Shown here in pieces: positions 19,601 to 31,950 of a DNA stretch of 64,000 nucleotides. The notes under the pieces were generated by a model. It saw only the letters and a program-made list of their open reading frames with translations. It did no database searches and had not been told where the DNA came from. Positions within the stretch are counted from its first letter, which is position 1. Each line of letters starts with the position of its first letter. This DNA comes from Siphonodentalium dalli (lineage: Eukaryota; Mollusca; Scaphopoda; Gadilida; Siphonodentaliidae). The DNA lies in contig CP136066.1 of NCBI GenBank assembly GCA_032622095.1, positions 8,209,784 through 8,273,783 of the forward strand. Direction: 5' to 3'. Both the position numbers and the translations under genes were made by a program.

Positions 19601-21800
19601 GGATTAGATGGTAAAACACAGATAGATAAGAACAAATTAAATGGCGGGGGATTAGATGGAAAAACACAGATAGATAAGAACAAATTAAATGGCGGGAGAT
19701 TAGATGGAAAAACACAGATAGATAAGAACAAATTAAATGGCGGGGGATTAGATTTACAATCTCAGATAGATAAGAACAAATTAAATGGCGGGGGATTAGA
19801 TGGAAAAACACAGATAGATAAGAACAAATTAAATGGAGGGGGATTAGATGGAAAATCACAGATAGATAAGAACAAATTAAATGGAGGGGGATTAGATGGA
19901 AAAACACAGATAGATAAGAACAAATTAAATGGCGGGAGATTAGATGGAACAACTCAGATAGATAAGAACAAATTAAATGGCGGGGGATTAGATGGAAAAA
20001 CTCAGATAGATAAGAACAAATTAAATGGAGGGGGATTAGATGGAACAACTCAGATAGATAAGAACAAATTAAATGGCGGGGGATTAGATGGTAAAACACA
20101 GATAGATAAGAACAAATTAAATGGCCGGGGATTAGATGGAAAATCTCAGATAGATAAGAACAAATTAAATGGCCGGGGATTAGATGGAAAATCTCAGATA
20201 GATAAGAACAAATTAAATGGCGGGGGATTAGATGGTAAAACACAGATAGATAAGAACAAATTAGATGGCGGGGGATTAGATGGTAAAACACAGATAGATA
20301 AGAACAAATTAGATGGCGGGGGATTAGATGGTAAAACACAGATAGATAAGAACAAATTAGATGGCGGGAGATTAGATGGAAAAACACAGAGAGATAAGAA
20401 CAAATTAAATGGCGGGGGATTTGATGGAAAATCTCAGATAGATAAGAACAAATTAAATGGCGGGAGATTAGATGGAAAATCTCAGATAGATAAGAACAAA
20501 TTAAATGGCGGGAGATTAGATGGAAAATCTCAGATAGATAAGAACAAATTAAATGGCGGGCGATTAGATGGAACATCTCAGATAGATAAGAAAAAATTAA
20601 ATGGCGGGAGATTCGATGGAAAAACACAGAGAGATAAGAACAAATTAAATGGCGGGAGATTAGATGGAAAATCTCAGATAGATAAGAAAAAATTAAATGG
20701 CGGGGGATTAGATGGAACATCTCAGATAGATAAGAACAAATTAAATGGCGGGAGATTAGATGGAACATCTCAGATAGATAAGAACAAATTAAATGGCGGG
20801 AGATTAGATGGAAAATCTCAGATAGATAAGAACAAATTAAATGGCGGGAGATTAGATGGAAAATCTCAGATAGATAAGAAAAAATTAGATGGCAGGGGAT
20901 TAGATTGAACAACTCAGATAGATAAGAACAAATTAAATGGCGGGAGATTAGATGGAACATCTCAGATAGATAAGAACAAATTAAATGGCGGGAGATTAGA
21001 TGGAAAATCTCAGATAGATAAGAACAAATTAAATGGCGGGAGATTAGATGGAAAATCTCAGATAGATAAGAACAAATTAAATGGCGGGGGATTAGATGGA
21101 ACAACACAGATAGATAAGAACAAATTAAATGGCGAGGGATTAGATGGAACAACTCAGATAGATAAGAACAAATTAAATGGCGAGGGATTAGATTGAAGAA
21201 CTCAGATAGATAAGAACAAATTAAATGGCGAGGGATTAGATGGAACAACTCAGATAGATAAGAACAAATTAAATAGCGGGGGATTAGATTGAAGAACTCA
21301 GATAGATAAGAACAAATTAAATGGCTGGGGATTAGATGGAAAAACACAGATAGATAAGAACAAATTAAATGGCGGGGATTAGATGGAAAATCTCAGATAG
21401 ATAAGAACAAATTAAATGACGGGGGATTAGATGGAAAAACACAGATAGATAAGAACAAATTAAATGGCTGGGGATTAGATGGTAAAACACAGATAGATAA
21501 GAACAAATTAAATGGCGGGGATTAGATGGAAAATCTCAGATAGATAAGAACAAATTAAATGGCGGGGGATTAAATGGAAAATCTCAGATAGATAAGAAAA
21601 AATTAAATGGCGGGCGATTAGATGGAAAATCTCAGATAGATAAGAAAAAATTAAATGGCGGGGGATTAAATGGAAAATCTCAGATAGATAAGAAAAAATT
21701 AAATGGCGGGCGATTAGATGGAAAAACACAGATAGATAAGAACAAATTAAATGGCGGGGGATTAGATGGAAAAACTCAGATAGATAAGAAAAAATTTAAT
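16665..21800. repeat. 48-bp satellite array, about 107 units
   Basis: The unit is CAGATAGATAAGAACAAATT followed by AAATGGCGGGGGATTAGATG and GAAAATCT, with interchangeable variants (GGCCGGGG, GGAGGGG, AAACA, TTTACAATCT). Because 48 is divisible by three, the minus strand is open for 1465 codons (16950-21347), built from a 16-residue hydrophobic repeat; a second minus frame is also open in places. Near both ends 47-bp units break the frame. Each unit carries two GATA-type motifs (AGATAG, AGATAAG). A higher-order pattern exists: the variant AAATTATATGG recurs near 17043, 17571 and 18482, offsets of 11 and 19 units. There is no evidence that it is translated. Confidence 0.95.
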
Positions 21801-22436
21801 GCAATTCCAAATCAAAGCAAGTTTGTACAATTGGTATCATAACTATCTGTAAATATAACACGATTACAGCACATCTAACAGACATGAACCAAGTGAATTG
21901 AATAAGTTGTTGGTGACGCATCCTGGTGCCTGCCAGAGTGTATGTTATTTCCTCCCATATTGAAGAAATAATCACTTCAAACTCGAAATGGTTCTATCTT
22001 TATTGCTAACTAGACAAATTTCGCATAATGAGCATCTTCGATGTGGGTATTGCTGTTAAATAGCCACATCCGTTACTTTGTGTGACCCACATTATGTGAG
22101 TAAAGGGGGGATGCCCTATAGCACTACAAACAGAAAGAATATTAAATATATAGACATATTTTGTTCTTTCCCAGTCATACATATCACGTAAATAGTATGT
22201 TGTTATGAAGCTTGTACTCTTTGTTAGGTAAACAAGAAAGTTACAGAACCTGACTTGTGCTTACATAACACAGAGTACAAAATTGACAATAACATATTGT
22301 TTATTCGATATTTATGATTGGTATAAGAACAAAATATGTCTATATTTTAACATTCTTTCCGTTTTTGGCAGTTATAACGGGTGTGACTAATTTAAGAGCA
22401 TCCACCACGAAGGCCATCCGTGCCGTTGAGACATAA
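21801..22436. other. Non-coding DNA with a diverged family A copy
   Basis: From about 22100 to 22400 the sequence is a diverged relative of the repeat at 9783-10249 (shared TTACATAACA, GACAATAACATA and TATTCGATATTTATGATT blocks). The first 300 bases are unique, with no gene seen. Confidence 0.6.
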
Positions 22437-22838
22437 TTGTGTACACGATGCCTGCTACACGTTGTTATTACGAGGAATGTATTGAAACTGAAGTACGGTC
22501 TCCCTTTAAAGTTTGCTCATCATATGAGCAGTGGTAACACCTCCGAGCATGACATTCTCATCGGTAGTGATTTCTACTACAATGGAGTAGAGGAAACGCA
22601 AATCAAGGGAACCGATGGGCCAGTTGCTGTTGAATCCCTAACGTGGCTACTTGTTAGCATAATGTCGGTAACAAATTACATAATGGTCCCACATCAATGC
22701 TTAGCGTATTAACTCATCTTTATGACGATGAATTAAAATTTGCTAAATTCAGGTCTTTAGAAGCGGTAGGCATTGCACCACCAAAAGTCACACATGAACC
22801 GTTTACTAGTGTTAGAATACTGCAATATCATTGGTCAT
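22437..22838 (+). pseudogene. BEL/Pao-type retrotransposon pol relic
   Basis: The first frame (to 22712) includes SEHDILIGSDFYYN and GTDGPVAVESLTWLL. These match the end of the aspartic-protease region of BEL/Pao polyproteins, where a conserved LIG-D-Y/F-Y block precedes a GPVA...GW segment. After a stop and frameshift near 22712 the next expected block continues as HLYDDELKFAKFRSLEAVGI, up to a TAA at 22838. The usual Gly of the GW pair is changed and only about 400 bases remain, so this is a dead fragment. Confidence 0.65.
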
Positions 22839-22945
22839 AAAGATGATGTTTTTAACGCGCATTATCACGCCAACGGGGCAACAAATACGTAACACATATG
22901 AAATTTTATCCGTACCTAACCCTTTAACCAACATAACGGCCCTGT

Positions 22946-23014
22946 GCCAATATATTCTCTTATATATGCGAGGCGACCATATGTCGCCTCACATATATAA
23001 GAGAATGCATTGGC
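22946..23014. repeat. Short palindrome 1 (about 69 bp)
   Basis: Arms read GCCAATATATTCTCTTATAT... and return as ...ATATAAGAGAATGCATTGGC, around a centre of GACCATATGTC. It is one of a pair; the second lies at 23060-23128. Confidence 0.8.
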
Positions 23015-23059
23015 TTAACACATTAAAAATTATAAAATTGTTAAAGAATGTAAGACAAT

Positions 23060-23128
23060 GCCAATGCATTCTCTTATATATGCGAGGCGACCAATGGTCG
23101 ACTCGCATATATAAGTGAATTCATTGGC
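23060..23128. repeat. Short palindrome 2 (about 69 bp)
   Basis: The same arms (GCCAATGCATTCTCTTATAT and return) surround a centre of GACCAATGGTC. CCCTGTGCCAA before palindrome 1 and TTGGCACAGGG after palindrome 2 also pair, so both sit inside a larger inverted structure (22939-23133). Confidence 0.8.
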
Positions 23129-23280
23129 ACAGGGCATAACTGTAACCATCACAATGTGGTCAATGAGCCGGTTCCAATGATATCCATATTTGTATGGTTT
23201 TATTGAGACAGACCCAAGATAATTTAGGCTGTTGCAGCTTTATTTGGCCGTTTTTGGCCGGTGTGTTGGGTAAAGGGCTA
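23095..23280 (+). repeat. Block shared with the region after gene 2
   Basis: GGTCGACTCGCATATATAAG, then ATGAGCCGGTTCCAATG, GGTTTTATTGAGACAGACC and TTTGGCCG...TGTTGGGTAAAGGG recur in the same order at 52148-52290, directly after the end of gene 2. The interior CACAGGGCATAAC... segment is present only here. Confidence 0.8.
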
Positions 23281-23318
23281 ATACATCGAAGTAACAAACC
23301 TCCAATAATTCCCGAAAA

Positions 23319-24562
23319 ATGTAGTGAGGTAGGGTGACCCCTCTTCGGTTCCTCGTGTAGTGAGGTAGGGTGACCCCTCGTCGGTTCCTCATGTAGTGAG
23401 GTAGGGTGACCCCTCTTCGGTTCCTCGTGTAGTGAGGTAGGGTGACCCCTCGTCGGTTCCTCATGTAGTGAGGTAGGGTGACCCCTCTTCGGTTCCTCGT
23501 GTAGTGAGGTAGGGTGACCCCTCGTCGGTTCCTCATGTAGTGAGGTAGGGTGACCCCTCTTCGGTTCCTCATGTAGTGAGGTAGGGTGACCCCTCTTCGG
23601 TTCCTCATGTAGTGAGGTAGGGTGACCCCTCTTCGGTTCCTCATGTAGTGAGGTAGGGTGACCCCTCTTCGGTTCCTCATGTAGTGAGGTAGGGTGACCC
23701 CTCTTCGGTTCCTCATGTAGTGAGGTAGGGTGACCCCTCTTAGGTTCCTCATGTAGTGAGGTAGGGTGACCCCTCTTAGGTTCCTCATGTAGTGAGGTAG
23801 GGTGACCCCTCTTAGGTTCCTCATGTAGTGAGGTAGGGTGACCCCTCTTAGGTTCCTCATGTAGTGAGGTAGGGTGACCCCTCTTCGGTTCCTCATGTAG
23901 TGAGGTAGGGTGACCCCTCTTCGGTTCCTCATGTAGTGAGGTAGGGTGACCCCTCTTCGGTTCCTCATGTAGTGAGGTAGGGTGACCCCTCTTCGGTTCC
24001 TCATGTAGTGAGGTAGGGTGACCCCTCTTAGGTTCCTCGTGTAGTGAGGTAGGGTGACCCCTCTTCGGTTCCTCATGTAGTGAGGTAGGGTGACCCCTCT
24101 TCGGTTCCTCATGTAGTGAGGTAGGGTGACCCCTCTTCGGTTCCTCATGTAGTGAGGTAGGGTGACCCCTCTTCGGTTCCTCGTGTAGTGAGGTAGGGTG
24201 ACCCCTATTCGGTTCCTCATGTAGTGAGGTAGGGTGACCCCTCTTCGGTTCCTCGTGTAGTGAGGTAGGGTGACCCCTCTTCGGTTCCTCATGTAGTGAG
24301 GTAGGGTGACCCCTCTTAGGTTCCTCATGTAGTGAGGTAGGGTGACCCCTCGTCGGTTCCTCATGTAGTGAGGTAGGGTGACCCCTCTTCGGTTCCTCAT
24401 GTAGTGAGGTAGGGTGACCCCTCTTAGGTTCCTCATGTAGTGAGGTAGGGTGACCCCTCTTCGGTTCCTCATGTAGTGAGGTAGGGTGACCCCTCTTCGG
24501 TTCCTCATGTAGTGAGGTAGGGTGACCCCTCTTCGGTTCCTCATGTAGTGAGGTAGGGTGAC
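23319..24562. repeat. 36-bp satellite array, about 34 units
   Basis: The unit is ATGTAGTGAGGTAGGGTGAC followed by CCCTCTTCGGTTCCTC. Variation is restricted to a few positions (ATG/GTG, CTTCGG, CGTCGG, CTTAGG). The 36-bp period keeps the minus strand open for 434 codons with a 12-residue repeat (MRNRRGVTLPHY). The ATG/GTG variant alternates regularly in the first third, pointing to a 72-bp higher-order unit there. No coding role is supported. Confidence 0.95.
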
Positions 24563-25064
24563 GTCAAATAAAATCTAATCCTTTTGGAGTGAGTTCCCTG
24601 AGATCCAATTACCATGTTAGACCAGAATCGAATTCAGACCTTTCTCCCTTTAATCAACAATTAATTATAAAATAACTAAAGGGTGATCTGATGCATGCAT
24701 CTTATTTTTCTTGTTCTTACTTTGTATGGCAGTACGTTTGTCAGCAGACGGGGATGTCTAATACTGGCAGTATGTTTGTAGGACGACGGAGGTGTCTAAC
24801 AACATTAATGGTAGTACGGGGATGTCTAACGCTGGCAATACGTTTTCATGAGCTTCAACCAGGTTCACGCTTGCCGGAAAAAATCTTTTGACAACTTTTT
24901 TTTCAGATATCTGATACATTTTTGGCTAATTTTCAGAAACGTCGGCAAATTGTAAAATCAAAATATGATAAATACCGACACTAAAACAAAGATATAAAGA
25001 CACACATAAAAATAACTGATTAATGTCGAGTTGAAAAAAGTGGCAATGGGAACAACAAGAACTA
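24563..25064. other. Unique DNA between two satellites
   Basis: No gene is supported. A weak two- to three-fold repeat of GGGATGTCTAA(C/T) with CTGGCA(A/G)TA(C/T)G occurs at 24735-24850. Confidence 0.5.
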
Positions 25065-28000
25065 AAATAGGCCCACCCGGTAAACTACATCAACATAAAG
25101 AGGTCCATCCGGTAACCTACATCAACATAAAGAGGTCCACCAGTAACCAACATCAACATGAGGTCCACCCGGTAACCTACATCGACATAAAGAGGTCCAC
25201 CCGGTAACCTACATCAACATAAAGAGGTCCACTGGTAACCTACATCAACATAAAGAGGTCCACTGGTAACCTACATCAACATAAATAGGTCCACCCGGTA
25301 ACCTACATCAACATAAAGAGGTCCACCCTGTAACCTAAATCAACATAAAGATGTCCACCCGGTAACCTACATCAACATAAAGAGATCCACCCGGTGACCC
25401 ACATCGACATAAAGAGATCCACCCGGTAACCAACATCAACACAAAGGGGACCACTCGGTAATCCGCATCAACATAAAAAGGTCCACCCGGTAACCAACAT
25501 CAACATAAAGAGGTCCACCCGGTAATCCGCATCAACATAAAGAGGTCCACCCGGTAACCTACATCAAAATAAAGAGGTCCACCCGGTAACCTACATCAAC
25601 ATAAAGAGGTCTACCCGGTAACCTACATCAACATAAAGAGGTCCACCCGGTAACCTACATCAACATAAAGAGGTCCACCCGGTAACCTACATCAACATAA
25701 AGAGGTCCACCCGGTAACCAACATCAACATAAAGAGGTCCACCCGGTAACCTACATCAACATAAAGAGGTCCACCAGGTAACCTACATCAACATAAAGAG
25801 GTCCACCCGGTAACCTACATCAACATAAAGATGTCCACCCGGAAACCTACATCAACATAAATAGGTCCACTTGGTAACCTACATCTACATAAAGAGGTCC
25901 ACCCGGTAACTTACATCAACATAAAGAGGTCCACCCGGTAACCTGCATCAACATAAAGAGGTCCACCCGGTAACCTACATCAACATAAAGAGGTCCACCC
26001 GGTAACCTACATCAACATAAAGAGGTCCGCCCGGTAACCAACATCAACATAAAGAGGTCCACCTGGCAACCTTCATCAACATTAAGAGGTCCACCCGGCA
26101 ACCTACATCAACATAAAGAGGTCCACCGGTAACCTACATCAACATAAAGATGTCCACCCGGTAACCTACATCAACATAAAGAGGTCCACCCGGTAACCTA
26201 CATCAACATAAAGAGGTCCACCCGGTAACCTACATCAACATAAAGAGGTCCACCCGGTAACCTACATCAACATAAAGAGGTCCACCCGGTAACCTACATT
26301 AACATAAAGAGGTCCACCCGGTAACCTACATCAACATAAATAGGTCCACTTGGTAACCTACATCAACATAAAGAGGTCCACCCGGTAACTTACATCAACA
26401 TAATGAGGTCCATCTGGTAACCTACATCAACATAAAGAGGTCCACCCGGTAACCTACATCAACATAAAGAGGTCCACCCGGTAACCTACATCAACATAAA
26501 GAGGTCCACCCGGTTACCTACATCAACATAAAGAGGTCCACCCGGTAACTTACATCAACATAATGAGGTCCATCTGGTAACCTACATCAACATAAAGAGG
26601 TCCACCCGGTAACCTACATCAACATAAAGAGGTCCACCCGGTAACCTACATCAACATAATGAGGTCCACCCGGTAACCTACATCAACATAATGAGGTCCA
26701 CCCGGTAACCTACATCAACATAAATAGGTCCACTTGGTAACCTACATCTACATAAAGAGGTCCACCCGGTAACTTACATCAACATAACGAGGTCCACCCG
26801 GTAACCTACATCAACATAAAGAGGTCCACCCGGTAACCTACATCAACATAAAGAGGTACACCCGGTAACCTACATCAACATAAAGAGGTCCACCCGGTAA
26901 CCTACATCAACATAAAGAGGTCCACCCGGTAACCTACATCAACATAAAGAGGTCCACCCGGTAACCTACATCAACATAAAGAGGTCCACCCGGTAACCTA
27001 CATCAACATAAAGAGGTCCACCCGGTAACCTACATCAACATAAAGAGGTCCATCTGGTAACCTACATCAACATGATGTCCACCCGGTAACCTACATCAAC
27101 ATAAAGAGGTCCACCCGGTAGCCTACATCAACATAAAGAGGTCCATCCGGTAACCTACATCAACATAAAGAGGTCCACCCGGTAACCCACATCAACATAA
27201 AGAGGTCCATCCGGTAACCTACATCAACATAAAGAGGTCCACCCGGTAACCTACATCAACATAAAGAGGTCCACCCGGTAACCTACATCAACATAAAGAG
27301 GTCGACCCGGCAACCTACATCAACATAAAGAGGTCGACCCGGCAACCTACATCAACATGAGGTCCACCCGGTAACCTACATCAACATAAAGAGGTCCACC
27401 CGGTAACCTACATCAACATAAAGAGGTCCATCCGGTAACCTACATCAGCATAATGAGGTCTACCCGGTAACCTACATCAACATAATGAAGTCCATCTGGT
27501 AACCTACATCAACATAAAGAGGTCCACCCGGTAACCTACATCAACATAAAGAGGTCCACCCGGCAACCTACATCAACATAAAGAGGTCCACCCGGTAACC
27601 TACATCAACATAAAGCGGTCCACCCGGTAACCTACATCAACATAAAGAGGTCCACCCGGTAACCTACATCAACATAAAGAGGTCCACCCGGTAACCTACA
27701 TCAACATAAAGAGGTCCATCCGGTAACCTACATCAACATAAAGAGGTCCACCAGTAACCAACATCAACATGAGGTCCACCCGGTAACCTACATCGACATA
27801 AAGAGGTCCACCCGGTAACCTACATCAACATAAAGAGGTCCACTGGTAACCTACATCAACATAAAGAGGTCCACTGGTAACCTACATCAACATAAATAGG
27901 TCCACCCGGTAACCTACATCAACATAAAGAGGTCCACCCTGTAACCTAAATCAACATAAAGATGTCCACCCGGTAACCTACATCAACATAAAGAGATCCA

Positions 28001-30687
28001 CCCGGTGACCCACATCGACATAAAGAGATCCACCCGGTAACCAACATCAACACAAAGGGGACCACTCGGTAATCCGCATCAACATAAAAAGGTCCACCCG
28101 GTAACCAACATCAACATAAAGAGGTCCACCCGGTAATCCGCATCAACATAAAGAGGTCCACCCGGTAACCTACATCAAAATAAAGAGGTCCACCCGGTAA
28201 CCTACATCAACATAAAGAGGTCTACCCGGTAACCTACATCAACATAAAGAGGTCCACCCGGTAACCTACATCAACATAAAGAGGTCCACCCGGTAACCTA
28301 CATCAACATAAAGAGGTCCACCCGGTAACCAACATCAACATAAAGAGGTCCACCCGGTAACCTACATCAACATAAAGAGGTCCACCAGGTAACCTACATC
28401 AACATAAAGAGGTCCACCCGGTAACCTACATCAACATAAAGATGTCCACCCGGAAACCTACATCAACATAAATAGGTCCACTTGGTAACCTACATCTACA
28501 TAAAGAGGTCCACCCGGTAACTTACATCAACATAAAGAAGTCCACCCGGTAACCTGCATCAACATAAAGAGGTCCACCCGGTAACCTACATCAACATAAA
28601 GAGGTCCACCCGGTAACCTACATCAACATAAAGAGGTCCGCCCGGTAACCAACATCAACATAAAGAGGTCCACCTGGCAACCTTCATCAACATTAAGAGG
28701 TCCACCCGGCAACCTACATCAACATAAAGAGGTCCACCGGTAACCTACATCAACATAAAGATGTCCACCCGGTAACCTACATCAACATAAAGAGGTCCAC
28801 CCGGTAACCTACATCAACATAAAGAGGTCCACCCGGTAACCTACATCAACATAAAGAGGTCCACCCGGTAACCTACATCAACATAAAGAGGTCCACCCGG
28901 TAACCTACATTAACATAAAGAGGTCCACCCGGTAACCTACATCAACATAAATAGGTCCACTTGGTAACCTACATCAACATAAAGAGGTCCACCCGGTAAC
29001 TTACATCAACATAATGAGGTCCATCTGGTAACCTACATCAACATAAAGAGGTCCACCCGGTAACCTACATCAACATAAAGAGGTCCACCCGGTAACCTAC
29101 ATCAACATAAAGAGGTCCACCCGGTTACCTACATCAACATAAAGAGGTCCACCCGGTAACTTACATCAACATAATGAGGTCCATCTGGTAACCTACATCA
29201 ACATAAAGAGGTCCACCCGGTAACCTACATCAACATAAAGAGGTCCACCCGGTAACCTACATCAACATAATGAGGTCCACCCGGTAACCTACATCAACAT
29301 AATGAGGTCCACCCGGTAACCTACATCAACATAAATAGGTCCACTTGGTAACCTACATCTACATAAAGAGGTCCACCCGGTAACTTACATCAACATAACG
29401 AGGTCCACCCGGTAACCTACATCAACATAAAGAGGTCCACCCGGTAACCTACATCAACATAAAGAGGTACACCCGGTAACCTACATCAACATAAAGAGGT
29501 CCACCCGGTAACCTACATCAACATAAAGAGGTCCACCCGGTAACCTACATCAACATAAAGAGGTCCACCCGGTAACCTACATCAACATAAAGAGGTCCAC
29601 CCGGTAACCTACATCAACATAAAGAGGTCCACCCGGTAACCTACATCAACATAAAGAGGTCCATCTGGTAACCTACATCAACATGATGTCCACCCGGTAA
29701 CCTACATCAACATAAAGAGGTCCACCCGGTAGCCTACATCAACATAAAGAGGTCCATCCGGTAACCTACATCAACATAAAGAGGTCCACCCGGTAACCCA
29801 CATCAACATAAAGAGGTCCATCCGGTAACCTACATCAACATAAAGAGGTCCACCCGGTAACCTACATCAACATAAAGAGGTCCACCCGGTAACCTACATC
29901 AACATAAAGAGGTCGACCCGGCAACCTACATCAACATAAAGAGGTCGACCCGGCAACCTACATCAACATGAGGTCCACCCGGTAACCTACATCAACATAA
30001 AGAGGTCCACCCGGTAACCTACATCAACATAAAGAAGTCCATCCGGTAACCTACATCAGCATAATGAGGTCTACCCGGTAACCTACATCAACATAATGAG
30101 GTCCATCTGGTAACCTACATCAACATAAAGAGGTCCACCCGGTAACCTACATCAACATAAAGAGGTCCACCCGGCAACCTACATCAACATAAAGAGGTCC
30201 ACCCGGTAACCTACATCAACATAAAGCGGTCCACCCGGTAACCTACATCAACATAAAGAGGTCCACCCGGTAACCTACATCAACATAAAGAGGTCCACCC
30301 GGTAACCTACATCAACATAAAGAGGTCCATCTGGTAACCTACATCAACATGAGGTCCACCCGGTAACCTACATCAACATAAAGAGGTCCACCCGGTAACC
30401 TACATCAACATAAAGAGGTCCACCCGGTAACCTACATCAACATAAAGAGGTCCATCTGGTAACTTACATCAACATAATGAGGTCCATCTGGTAACCTGCA
30501 TCAACATAAAGAGGTCCACCCGGTAACCTACATCAACATAAAGAGGTCCACCCGGTAACCTACATCAACATGAGGTCCACCCGGTAACCTACATCAACAT
30601 AAAGAGGTCCACCCGGTAACCTACATCAACATGAGGTCCACCCGGTAACCTACATCAACATAAAGAGGTCCACCCGGTAACCTACAT
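25065..30687. repeat. 32-bp satellite array, about 175 units, with a 2.6-kb internal duplication
   Basis: The unit is AAAGAGGTCCACCCGGTAAC followed by CTACATCAACAT. Rare variants (CCCTGTAACCTAAATC, GGTCGACCCGGCAAC, AAAGCGGTCC, CATCAGCATAATG) appear in the same order twice, offset by about 2611 bp: about 25106-27716 repeats as 27717-30326. Only a handful of differences between the halves were seen. The period is not a multiple of three and no long frame exists. Confidence 0.95.
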
Positions 30688-30799
30688 TGTATTAGTTTCT
30701 GACCACAAAGCAGTAAAGTATTGAAAATTGATTTAGAAAGAACCCCGTTATAGTGGCTAATTTTCGTAATCCCGGGGTTACCCCCTTCCCGGGCCTATC

Positions 30800-30831
<32 letters not shown>

Positions 30832-31279
30832 AACACCTCAGCTGATTATGTGTCCGCATCTATACGGGTTATGTCCTTCATATAATAATACACTAACCCT
30901 AACTATAACCACCAACCCTGGCCCTCACCTTAGCCCTTACCCAACCCCTAGTCTAACCCCGATCCTAACCCAAATTGTCGTAATCCCGGGATTACCCCCT
31001 CCGAACAATAAAAAAACACTGGGATGATTATGTGTCCGCGTCTATAGATTGTGAGTGAACATCTCAAACTGTGTCTTTGTGCTCAGTATTTCGTTGAACA
31101 TGAAGTAAATCGAATCGTTCTGTATCGTGTATGATCTCTTTATTATATTCTGTTCGTGACACAGACATTCTCCGATAACTTACTATTCTTAACACAGGCA
31201 TCATTCTCGAGCTTCAATGTGAATCTGATACTAATACTATCTGCACTGAGGCCAATAGAAATAATTGCTATAGCATCAG
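30688..31279. other. Unique and low-complexity DNA
   Basis: It holds a CCA/ACA repeat (about 30799-30832) and a degenerate CTAACCC-type stretch (30890-30972). Two copies of a short block (GTAATCCCGG(G/A)TTACCCCC, then GATTATGTGTCCGC(A/G)TCTATA) lie near 30765-30868 and 30978-31048. No gene was seen. Confidence 0.6.
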
Positions 31280-31950
31280 CCCCTACCTGACCAGGGAGGT
31301 GGTGACATGTTGGAGTGTGTGTTTACCCCCCCCCCCCCATTTTGGGTCAAATTTTTCAAATTCCATGCGTGAAACAACATAGTATAAAATGTTACAGGAC
31401 TTATGGGTTGAAATTGTACTTATTGTTTGATTTTCCAACCAGTAATTAGTAGCGAATTTGTTGGTTTAGACCAACAAAAGATTGAGGTACCAATATGAAA
31501 GGCCAATCCAAGTGGGTGGGTGCAAATGTAACTCTGCTAACCTGGGAGTTTGGTCTGGTTGTGGGGGTGGGGGTCACAGTTGTGGGGTGGGGGACACAGT
31601 TGGTAATTTCAAGGACGACAATTTAAATCACTGTAGGTTTAAGGTATGATAGGTCTTCAGTTTATAGAACTGACCTTGTCCGTTTATGTTAACAAGAATA
31701 AAATAAAACATAACATTAGCCCGCCCGCCAGGGGACCTAGTTTCTTTCCGAGCACGTATGTAGTGATGTGTGGTTGATCATGAGGACGAACATGCGATTT
31801 GTTTCCTCCATACATTTCCCCACTGTTTTTGGCCTTGTAACTTAGCTATAATGTAATTCTAACACTATAACTGGCCTTGTAACTTAGAGATAATGTAATT
31901 TTAACACTATAACTGGCCTTGTAACTTAGAGATAATGTAATTTTAACATT
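31280..31950 (+). repeat. Dispersed repeat family C, copy 1
   Basis: From CTGACCAGGGAGGTGGTGAC through ACTTATGGGTTGAAATTGT, CCAAGTGGGTGGGTGCAAATG and CGCCAGGGGACCTA to TTTTTGGCCTTG, the block recurs in order and orientation at 62350-62950. Within it, 31832-31950 is a threefold tandem repeat of about 42 bp (GGCCTTGTAACTTAGAGATA...) that the other copy lacks. Confidence 0.85.

Noticed and set aside
16950-21347. A 1465-codon open frame as a giant hydrophobic protein gene
   Set aside because: It consists only of the 48-bp satellite read in one frame. Units of 47 bp break it at both ends, a second frame is also open, and there is no promoter, intron or non-repeat domain.
23240-24544. A 434-codon frame as a repeat protein gene
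   Set aside because: It is the 36-bp satellite read through, with no unique coding sequence attached.
25065-30687. CRISPR-like array
   Set aside because: The 32-bp units are directly adjacent with no unique spacers, in a eukaryotic context; it is a satellite.
30890-30972. Telomere-like CTAACCC repeats
   Set aside because: The copies are irregular and mixed with other words (CCAACCCTGG, TTAGCCCTTA). This is scattered degenerate sequence, not a telomeric array.
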